Shown one piece after another: positions 7,955 to 16,000 of a stretch of DNA of 18,434 bases. A program made the position numbers and the translations under genes. Location: NCBI GenBank assembly GCA_003697105.1, contig RFFQ01000048.1, positions 1 to 18,434 on the forward strand. The letters run 5' to 3'. This DNA comes from Gemmatimonadota bacterium. GTDB taxonomy: Bacteria; 4572-55; J002. How positions within the stretch are numbered: position 1 is the first letter of the stretch; each line of letters starts with the position of its first letter. The notes below the pieces were generated by a model. It saw only the letters and a program-made list of their open reading frames with translations, did no database searches and was not told the DNA's origin.

Positions 7955-7997
7955 TAGGTATTCCACTAGGTATCAGCCTCTTCTGAAAGTTCTTACG

Positions 7998-9605
7998 ATG
8001 CGTCACACTATTCTATCGGTCACCTTTAGCGGGTTTATCATTTTTCTGATTGTTTTACAAACCTTTCGATTATACGCTACCGTTCAAGACCTCAACCGGA
8101 ACGCCATTCAAGAGGTGAAAACACATGCCTTTCTTTTGGGGAATTTGGCAGAAGAACTCTATCTTCAGGGTCGTTTTGAGGCATTAGAAAACCGGTTGAA
8201 CGAAAGTTTAGAGAAAACAGCGGTCAGCGCCCTTTTTTTCGGCTCGAATATCTCCTTTTTAGATGACTTTAAAACCACGTATGGGGATTGGGGAGAAATA
8301 TCACCGGAATTTTCACCGCATGATTCATTAGCAGTGGTTCATCCCCATCTGGTTCAAGCCGATTACTTTTATTTTGATTATCGTGAATCCAGCAATACCG
8401 GTATCTGGGTGAAGTTACCGGTCAATTATCGTCCGGTGGTTTATCAGGAACTTCGGTTTTTGTTCGGCGCCATCGTGTTCGGTTTAATTGTCATCGGCTT
8501 GATACAATTTTTTTTAGAACGGGTTGTCATCAAACCCGTCCGGCGCATCACCCAACAAATGAAGATAATGGCACAGGGTAAAGGTGACCTCACCCAACGG
8601 CTCGGCATTACCGCGAAAGGAGAAATTGGGGCACTGGCACACGCATTTGACCAGTTGATGGATCATTACCACCATCTGATTTCGGAAGTTATTCGCACTG
8701 CGGAGGAAGTGCGGATGGACATCACCAATTTAAGTGCAGTTAGCGAGGAGATTAACACGAGTTCCCAACAAATGGTGATAACCATCCAAGAGATTTCCGA
8801 TGGGGCACAACACCAATCCGAACAAACCGGAAGTATTTTTAAGAGTTCTTCTGAAGTTGCCGGTGTTTCGGATCAAGTCTATCAGGCGGCAAAATCTGCC
8901 CAAGACGCCGCCACACTGGTGGCAGAAGCGGCACACAACAGCGAGCAGTCTATGGAAGAAATCAATAGCCGCATCAGCGAAATCTCTCACGTTTCCCGCC
9001 AAGCGGTAGGGATTGTGCAACACCTCAGCGAAAAAACGCGACGCATCCGGTTAATTGTCCGGACGATTGATGATATTTCACGCCAAGTGAATTTACTCGC
9101 ACTCAACGCCGCCATTGAAGCCTCCCACGCCGGCGAGCACGGACGGGGATTCGCCGTGGTGGCAGAAGAAATTCGGCGATTAGCCTCCCAAACCGATGAG
9201 TCAACCCATGAAATTGCCCAACTTATTGAAGAAATTGAAGAAACCACACAAGAAACAGCAACCCAAACCGACCGCGTGACGGATCGCGTTGTCGCCGGTG
9301 AGCGGGTCATCCGCCGCAGTACGTCTATTTTGGAAACCATTGTTACCGAAGCGAAACGATCCACCACCTTAGTGCAATCCATTCGGCAACTCGCGTCAGA
9401 GCAAAAAGAGATTGTTCAAGCACTGGTCAATAATCTGGAAGAGATTTCCCGGGTGGCAGAAGTCAATGCGGCTAATTCCGAAGAAGTCTCTGCCGCCAGC
9501 GAACAACAAACCGCCTCGATGGAAGAAATTGCCGCGACCGTGCAAAGTGTGCTGGATCGGGTCAATGTGTTGACAGAATTGGTACAACGCTTTAAAATTA
9601 CGTGA
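7998..9605 (+). CDS. Methyl-accepting chemotaxis protein
   Basis: A 535-aa inner-membrane chemoreceptor. The order is: TM1 (about 5-27), a periplasmic sensor of about 120 residues with no family I recognise, TM2 (about 152-171), HAMP (about 172-223; [19 protein letters not shown]), then a long coiled-coil signalling domain. The hairpin tip that contacts CheA/CheW is near-canonical: [11 protein letters not shown] at 365-375, then [19 protein letters not shown]. Ser-Glu/Gln-rich helices around the tip offer methylation sites. There is no C-terminal CheR-docking pentapeptide; the protein ends VQRFKIT. No che genes are nearby, so it must signal to a distant pathway. The ribosome site is weak (GAAAG at 7985-7989), but the start is set by the membrane segment immediately after Met. 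It has its own promoter upstream and a strong hairpin terminator downstream. Confidence 0.95.
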   Translation: MRHTILSVTFSGFIIFLIVLQTFRLYATVQDLNRNAIQEVKTHAFLLGNLAEELYLQGRFEALENRLNESLEKTAVSALFFGSNISFLDDFKTTYGDWGEISPEFSPHDSLAVVHPHLVQADYFYFDYRESSNTGIWVKLPVNYRPVVYQELRFLFGAIVFGLIVIGLIQFFLERVVIKPVRRITQQMKIMAQGKGDLTQRLGITAKGEIGALAHAFDQLMDHYHHLISEVIRTAEEVRMDITNLSAVSEEINTSSQQMVITIQEISDGAQHQSEQTGSIFKSSSEVAGVSDQVYQAAKSAQDAATLVAEAAHNSEQSMEEINSRISEISHVSRQAVGIVQHLSEKTRRIRLIVRTIDDISRQVNLLALNAAIEASHAGEHGRGFAVVAEEIRRLASQTDESTHEIAQLIEEIEETTQETATQTDRVTDRVVAGERVIRRSTSILETIVTEAKRSTTLVQSIRQLASEQKEIVQALVNNLEEISRVAEVNAANSEEVSAASEQQTASMEEIAATVQSVLDRVNVLTELVQRFKIT

Positions 9606-9628
9606 GGAACAAGAGGCGTCATCGATCC

Positions 9629-9666
9629 AAAAAACCCGTCTTTTCCGGTGAGAAGACGGGTTTTTT
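9629..9666. terminator. Bidirectional rho-independent terminator
   Basis: A perfect 14-bp stem (AAAAAACCCGTCTT, 9629-9642; complement 9653-9666) closes a 10-nt loop. The stem has A-rich and T-rich ends, so it provides a U-tract on either strand. It lies 24 nt after the chemoreceptor stop and 27 nt past the stop of the converging metallopeptidase gene, so it can end both transcripts. Confidence 0.9.
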
Positions 9667-9692
9667 GTTGTGAGCATACCACCATTTTACGT

Positions 9693-12600
9693 TTACTGCA
9701 ACAGCACCATCCGGCGGGTTTGGGAAAACTCACCCGCTTCCAAGCGATAAAAATAGATACCACTCGCGACCGGCTGCCCCTCATCCGTGGTGCCCTCCCA
9801 ACTTACCGTGTATGACCCGGCGGTTTGGGACTGCTGAACTAACGTCCGCACCAACCGTCCACTACTATCGTATATCTTCACGCTGACCGGACTATCCTGC
9901 GGGAGTTGGTAGCGGATACTCGTCCGTGGGTTGAACGGGTTGGGCACGTTTTGAGATACAGCAAAATGAGCCGGTATCATGGTACTATTGGCAACTGGGG
10001 TTACTCCGGTGGAGGGGTCTTCCAGCCAATCTAATACTTCCTGCAAAACCTCCTCACGGGTGCTAAATTGAGGCTGGGCATTGTTGATCGCTTCTAAGCC
10101 AAATCCAAAATAGACCAGTTGGTAGTCCCCATTATAGTTGATTGCCCCTATTGCCTGATCGGGACCATGATAATAAAATGTTGCTTCCGCCCCGTTGATG
10201 GGTTCAATTTGGTTGGGGAACACCTGATTATTGGCACCGCCGTCTGCCCCAGAGATACGAATCAGTAGGTCATGGCTGATGGGATGCGCCGGGATACCTC
10301 TCAATACCGGCAAGCGATACTGTGCCACAACAAATTCGGTATGAAGGTAACTGGTATAAAAATCAAGTCCATTTTCATGTTCTACCAGATCAACACCAAT
10401 CCCTTGCCCGGTGAGGAACAGTTTCCCCCCTTGATCCAGATACGCCGCCAGCATCTCCTGATCGGCGGCGGTCAAGGTTTCCTCAAACTCGCTGCCGGTG
10501 TACCAAATGATCAGGTCATACAACCGTGCTTCTTCCAACGTCAACATGTCGCGGTCTAAATCGCGCCGTTCCGCCAAGACGTCAATATTATCCAACGCGC
10601 TCATATAGTATTGTTCCAAATCATCTCCGCCGTCATCATCCACCAATAAAATAGAGGGTCTGCCGATGTAGGTTTCCACGGTGAAAGCGCGGGATTCGTT
10701 GAAATTATCGCCTTCAATGGTGATGGTGAAAAACACCCGTTGGACATCCGCTTCAGGGTCAATAAAAAATTCAAAGGGGTTATCCACATTATCAACTTGT
10801 GCCGCAGTCTCAATGGTGCCCATCTCAATTTCGGCGGTGAGGAGTTCGATATCCGGATTTTCGGTAGAGAGGGTCGCCCGGGCATTTTCCACAATCAACC
10901 AGTTATCATTTTGCACCGCAAAGATCAACTGACCGGTTTCGCCGGCATCCAAGCGACCGTCATCATTGCCATCGGCATCATCGAAAAGCCAATTAATGAG
11001 GGTCAACATGGGGCGAGTTCCATCGGGACCGATACCGTGACGGTTGAAGGCGGTAAAAATCGCCTCGGTGTTGGGGGTGCCGTCGGAGACATCCCCATTA
11101 TCATCATCGGCAACCAAGACCTCGATCATATATTCCTCAAAGGCGACGCAGTCATCATCAGGGTCATCTGGCGTACCCCACCGGGCAAATTGGTGCAATG
11201 TATCTGCTCGTGAGCCGATCATTTGCCGCAAATCCCACATCGCGCCGCCAATCACTTGTCCACTAAAATGAACTTCCTGATTACCGGCAATTTCGCAAAT
11301 CAAGTTATTATCCAGATTGCGCAGGTGGGTACCGATCCCATCAAAGCCACGTCCCACAAGGGGTTGCTCTTCCATGAAACACCCTACCACGTCGGCAAGA
11401 CCTTCATGCATTGCCCCGTTGGTCATCCCCCACGGTGCCCCGGCTTCCTGATATACTTTATGATTGATGCCGTGACCGTACTCGTGATACACCACATTGG
11501 GAATCAGGGCGGTGTTGGGACAGCCATTGCCTGCCCGGAAAAAATTGATACCGGTACCGTTCCAAAAGGCGTTACAGGTATTGTCGATATTTACCGCACA
11601 CGGCATGGAATAATCCAAATAGGTAATTGAGGTATCGATGGTATTGATCCATTGGTACACTTTGTTGGTATGGTAAAAACCGTTTCGTTCCGCTTCATGG
11701 GAATTTTCATTGGTCCATTCGATGTTCACCGTGTCGCCCGGAGTCACTTCTACGGAGATAGCGGCATCCGCCCCATCTTGACGGTTGACATCCACAAAAT
11801 GACCCCGCAGTTGGGCATTGAGCACCCCGGATTCTTCGAGTTCCACCTCATAAAAACCGCTTTCATCGGTGTAGGTGGGGCTACCACTGATGGTAAGGCG
11901 CTCATCGCGGAACGGTTGTACCTCATCTGGGTCGGTGGGAAGTACCATTTTCACCCCGCCACTTACTGTACCGGAAACGGTATCGTAGCGTACTTGATTA
12001 AATCGCCAAATGATCTCACCACTGTGGGCATCCACAAAGGTGACCCAATTGCCGAGGGGTTGCTGGGTCATCATTTGCACTTCATACACCAGATGATACT
12101 GCATTCCGGCAGCTTGTTTCACCGGCAAAATCCAAAGATGACCACTTTCGGTGACAAAATCGGTTTGCGGGTCAAAGGCGAGGCCGGCGCGGGCGGCAAT
12201 TTCCGCTTCGGGCACACTCAGGTGCGGTGTGGTATCCACGGTGATCGCTGGATGGTAATCCGAACCGAACATCATCACCCGAGCATCCGGGGCGAGCCTT
12301 AACTCAATTTCGGAGTGAATCACCGGGATACCCTGATAGACCTGCTGGTACCCGACATACCAGACATTCCGTTTGCGAAATGCTTTGGTTTGCCGAATGT
12401 GATCGGTATCCACGTGGAGCACATCCGCATGATCCTGCAAAAATTGGCGGCTGGCGGCATCCACATTGGTTGCCGTGATAGCTGAAAAACCAGCAATGGG
12501 GATGCTCGGTCCAATCGCCCGGTGGGGATTCTCTGTAGCCACATTCCAGCGGTAAACCTGCCAATCCCCGTGCTGTTGGCGAAAAGTCTGCCATTGGGGA

Positions 12601-12743
12601 GACTGGTTCAAGGCGCGAATTTGAGCTGGATCAGGTGTCTCACAACACTCTCGCTGAGATAACGGGATTTCGCCTTCCGCAGCCACTAGCTGGGTTGCGT
12701 AAAAGCTGGCCAGCATAACCAAAACAATCAACAAACGGGACAT
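9693..12743 (-). CDS. Secreted thermolysin/fungalysin-like zinc metallopeptidase with C-terminal sorting domain
   Basis: A 1016-aa secreted peptidase. Domains: signal peptide (about 1-22), FTP/PepSY-type propeptide (about 60-230), and a catalytic domain with zinc motif HEYGH (420-424) plus the third ligand Glu447 in GAMHEGLADVVG, the gluzincin pattern of the M4/M36 families. An EF-hand-like loop DADGNDDGRLDAGE lies at about 586-600, with a beta-sandwich region after it. A GATase/ThuA-like alpha-beta domain (about 698-910) starts ILLVDDDGG. The last ~85 residues are a FlgD-Ig-like sorting domain (VPNPFNP, VKIYDSSGRLVRTL, GIYFYRLEAG, QTRRMVLLQ). The start chosen is the ATG at 12743: AAGGAGG (12759-12753) lies 9 nt before it but touches the upstream in-frame ATG at 12752. 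All catalytic residues are present, so it is probably an active exoprotease for protein scavenging or surface maturation. M4 versus M36 is not settled. Confidence 0.9.
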   Translation of the reverse strand: MSRLLIVLVMLASFYATQLVAAEGEIPLSQRECCETPDPAQIRALNQSPQWQTFRQQHGDWQVYRWNVATENPHRAIGPSIPIAGFSAITATNVDAASRQFLQDHADVLHVDTDHIRQTKAFRKRNVWYVGYQQVYQGIPVIHSEIELRLAPDARVMMFGSDYHPAITVDTTPHLSVPEAEIAARAGLAFDPQTDFVTESGHLWILPVKQAAGMQYHLVYEVQMMTQQPLGNWVTFVDAHSGEIIWRFNQVRYDTVSGTVSGGVKMVLPTDPDEVQPFRDERLTISGSPTYTDESGFYEVELEESGVLNAQLRGHFVDVNRQDGADAAISVEVTPGDTVNIEWTNENSHEAERNGFYHTNKVYQWINTIDTSITYLDYSMPCAVNIDNTCNAFWNGTGINFFRAGNGCPNTALIPNVVYHEYGHGINHKVYQEAGAPWGMTNGAMHEGLADVVGCFMEEQPLVGRGFDGIGTHLRNLDNNLICEIAGNQEVHFSGQVIGGAMWDLRQMIGSRADTLHQFARWGTPDDPDDDCVAFEEYMIEVLVADDDNGDVSDGTPNTEAIFTAFNRHGIGPDGTRPMLTLINWLFDDADGNDDGRLDAGETGQLIFAVQNDNWLIVENARATLSTENPDIELLTAEIEMGTIETAAQVDNVDNPFEFFIDPEADVQRVFFTITIEGDNFNESRAFTVETYIGRPSILLVDDDGGDDLEQYYMSALDNIDVLAERRDLDRDMLTLEEARLYDLIIWYTGSEFEETLTAADQEMLAAYLDQGGKLFLTGQGIGVDLVEHENGLDFYTSYLHTEFVVAQYRLPVLRGIPAHPISHDLLIRISGADGGANNQVFPNQIEPINGAEATFYYHGPDQAIGAINYNGDYQLVYFGFGLEAINNAQPQFSTREEVLQEVLDWLEDPSTGVTPVANSTMIPAHFAVSQNVPNPFNPRTSIRYQLPQDSPVSVKIYDSSGRLVRTLVQQSQTAGSYTVSWEGTTDEGQPVASGIYFYRLEAGEFSQTRRMVLLQ

Positions 12744-12940
12744 ATGATTCATCCTCCTTAAATATTATATAGAAGTAACGTAACGGTCGGCGTCGCCGTC
12801 ACATCGGAATTGCGTGGAAGTGTGATAGTGTCTCGATGGAGAGTCAAAGCGGGGCGTAAATCAAAACACTGTGTGGGAGTGCGTATAGTTAATATGGGGA
12901 ATAAGCGTCTGTCAATCTCTTTTTCCTGCCGAATGCACAT
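12744..12940. other. Intergenic region upstream of the metallopeptidase
   Basis: This ~200-base stretch separates the giant repeat gene's terminator from the metallopeptidase start. It holds the strong ribosome site AAGGAGG (12759-12753). On the minus strand there is a perfect TTGACA (12915-12910), but no good -10 box at 16-18 nt from it. A TATAAT on the minus strand (12769-12764) is too close to the ribosome site to make sense as a promoter. A 63-codon minus-strand ORF here shows no protein-like features. The metallopeptidase promoter should lie here but I cannot place it confidently. Confidence 0.4.
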
Positions 12941-12982
12941 AAAAAACACCCGGCCCCGTCGTCAGTTGCCGGGGTCGGGTGT
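12941..12982 (-). terminator. Rho-independent terminator of the giant repeat-protein gene
   Basis: Read on the minus strand, ACACCCGACCCCG (12982-12970) pairs with CGGGGCCGGGTGT (12958-12946) over 13 bp with one G-U pair across an 11-nt loop, and is followed at once by TTTTTT. It sits 28 nt after the stop codon at 13011. It separates this transcript from the metallopeptidase gene. Confidence 0.88.
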
Positions 12983-13010
12983 GGAATTATACCACCGTAT
13001 CCAATAGACT

Positions 13011-16000
13011 TTATTTGACAATGGTCAAGCGGTCGATCTTTTCCTGTGTACTTCCGCTGGTAGTTAATTCAATGCGGTAAACATACAACCCACTGGCGAT
13101 GCCGCTCACCTCCCACGGGGTTTCATGCCAGCGTTGGCCGGTGATCTGCCCTTCGTATTCCCAAATGAGGTCACCCAGCACGTCAAACACCGTGATGGAA
13201 ACCGACCCCGCCGCATCTTCACAAAAATAGCGGAAAATCACATGATTCGGGGCAGGGGTGCCGTCTTCCATTACCGCTGCCGCTAAGGGGGCGGGGTTGG
13301 GATAGACATAGGAGTCGTCAAAACTATCGGTCAAGAGGCTGATGGTAACCTCTTGCAAGCCGCCATCTCCTACGGCGGTATCGGCGCCGAAACCCCCGTC
13401 GCCATCGGTATCTGCCGCATAGACCCGGTACACAAACCGGTCTTCCGGCGTGAGGGGGGGTAACGGGCGTACCGTGCGGTACGTTTCCATCACTTGGGCA
13501 ATACCATTGACGGTCACTTTTTCCATTGCCAATTCCTGGTGATCTTCCCTTAACTCACCATCGGTATCCCAATGAAGAACAACACTTGCCGGATCGATGC
13601 CCGTATCATCGGAGATGTCACACTGAATGAAAAATTCTTGAAACGCCGGAATTTCTGCCGGCTGGAAGTTGCTAAATTGTGGCGGACTGGAATCATCATC
13701 CAAAACGGTAACCGTCTGAAGGGCACTGATTCCGATCTGGCGGTCTTGATCCGAATCCTGATCCCGATCATTATCATAAGCAACAACCTGATAGACAAAA
13801 TCTTTGGGAGGTTGTCCGGGCAAGAGTTCGTCGGTGATAAAATCGACGGCTTCCATTGGGGTTCGCAGTCCGGAAATTGCCTTTGTACCCCGTGTGATAC
13901 CCGCTTTATGGCGGTCTGGAACCGGACTCATTGTAACCAGATTATAATCGAGGGTCAATTCCCCGTCATTATCCCACATCAGGTAAACACCCTGACCCTC
14001 AATACCGGTGTTATCATCGTAAATACCGGAGGCATCCTCAATCGTTACGGTGATATGGAATGGTTCGGTTTCGTTGACTTCAGCCGGAGCAAAATTGCGG
14101 AATACTGGCGGATCGGCGTCATCATCACCAATCGTCAGGAATTGCTCGGCGCTACTACCTTGCATTTGGTCTGCCGGATCGTTGTTATCGCGGTCGTCAT
14201 CGGTGGCATAAACGATGTACTTCACCATCCATCCGGCAGGGGCTGTGGGAACAGGGGTTGTGGTGCGATACTGGTCACCGGTATTCAGTGCCTCCATTGG
14301 GAAGGTACCGACATCATTAAAGGTTGATCCCCCATCGTTACTGATAAAGACCTGTGCCGAAGCCGTGCTAATCCCAGAGGGGTCGGTAATGACACAACGG
14401 ATATAAAAGTCGGTGGCATCATCAATTTGTAACGGGGCGAAGTCACTGAACACTGGCGGGGCGGCATCATCATCATTCAAGGTGATGGATTGGGTCGCGC
14501 TTATACCGGTTGTTGGGTCATCGGTATAACCGCCATCCATATCGTTATCGGTGGCTTCCACGCGATAGACAAACTCGGCGGAAATTGCTTGTGCCGGAAT
14601 CAAATCTACCGTGCGATACATATTATTTTCCACCCATTCCATCGCCATGGATTGGCTGTTTTCGTCCAATTCGCCATCATTATCCCAATAGAGCGTGGCG
14701 GCGGCAATTCCAGAGGGGTCCGTAATGGTGCAGGTGATGTAGAACGGTGCCGTATCTTCCACGCTGGCGGGCGCAAAATCGGCAAACTGGGGCGCATCGG
14801 TGTCATCATCGCTGAGCGTGATGGTTTGTATGGCGCTAATTCCCGGCATCCGGTCACTTGCCCGCCCCTGATCGGCATCATCATCAAAGGCAAATACCTG
14901 ATACACCAGATCGGCATTCAGTGCTTGCACCGGTAGGGGTTCATCACTGGCAAACGTATCGCCTTGCCAACGGGAAAGCTGAATTTCGTTCGCACCGTTG
15001 TTTAGGTTGCCGTCATTATCCCATAACAGGTAAACGCCTTGCCCCTCACTGCCGGAATCATCATCAAAAATACCCGACGCATCCGTGATATTGACACGGA
15101 TGGTAATTTCCTCTCCGTCCACGGCTTCCAACGGGGCAAAATTGCTGAAACTCGGCGGTGTGATGTCATCATCCGCCACGATAATGATTTGGGGTTCGCT
15201 AACCCCGGATGTCCGGTCGGCGTCATTTTGGTTATCAAAATCGTTGTCATTGGCTTCAATGGTAAATGTCAGGGTTTCGGCAAACTCCGTTAGAGTGATG
15301 GCTTCGGTCTGGTATAGACCGCTATTATCATCGAAGGTCATCGGATACCGGGTACCTTCCAATACCGCGACGGCTTCGTAAATACCGGATTCATCCTCAA
15401 TGCGGCATTCAACCATAAACGACTGGTTGTCTTCAATTGAAGTTGGGGCAAAATCAGAGAATGTTGGCGGTGTGGTATCGTCATCAACGACTTCAATGGA
15501 TTGAATATCACTGGTAGATGTTGTGCGGTCGTCTTCATTTTCCGCATCAAAATCGCCATCGGTGGCGATGACTTGATAGACAAAATCCACGCCCCACATC
15601 TGAGCCGGAATCGGGTTCGCCGTTTGGAACATTTCGGCACGTAAGGTCGCGCCGGCTTTGCTAACACGGCTCGAACGTCCGGGTGAGATGACCTCTAGCG
15701 GCACTTGATTGTAATCTTCGTCCAATTCACCATCATTATCCCAAATCAGATTGGCATCGTAAATACCGCTGGGATCGTCGATGGTAACAAAAATATCAAA
15801 ATCGTTGGCGTCGGTGACTTGTGCCGGTTCAAAATCGCTGTAAGTAGGACCTTCGGTATCATCATCTTCAATCCAAATCGATTGCTCGGCGCTGATCGAC
15901 TGGGTGCGGTCATCACTGCCGCTGTCGTTATCATCATCATAGGCATAGACACGGTAGGTCAGTGTCGAACCGGCGGGTTGTTGCGGGATCATCCGGTCAC

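Noticed and set aside
11652-12302. 216-codon plus-strand open frame within the metallopeptidase gene
   Set aside because: It is antisense to a gene with intact signal peptide, propeptide and zinc-site motifs; its translation shows no domain.
12764-12769. TATAAT on the minus strand upstream of the metallopeptidase
   Set aside because: Transcription from it would begin inside the AAGGAGG ribosome site, and there is no -35 box at the proper distance.
12758-12949. 63-codon minus-strand ORF between the two secreted-protein genes
   Set aside because: No ribosome site or protein-like pattern is seen, and it overlaps the terminator hairpin of the repeat-protein gene.
13572-14327. 251-codon plus-strand open frame within the repeat gene
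   Set aside because: It is a shadow of the biased Asp/Ile/Asn codons of the repeats; the translation is Ile/Val/Asn-rich with no recognisable pattern.
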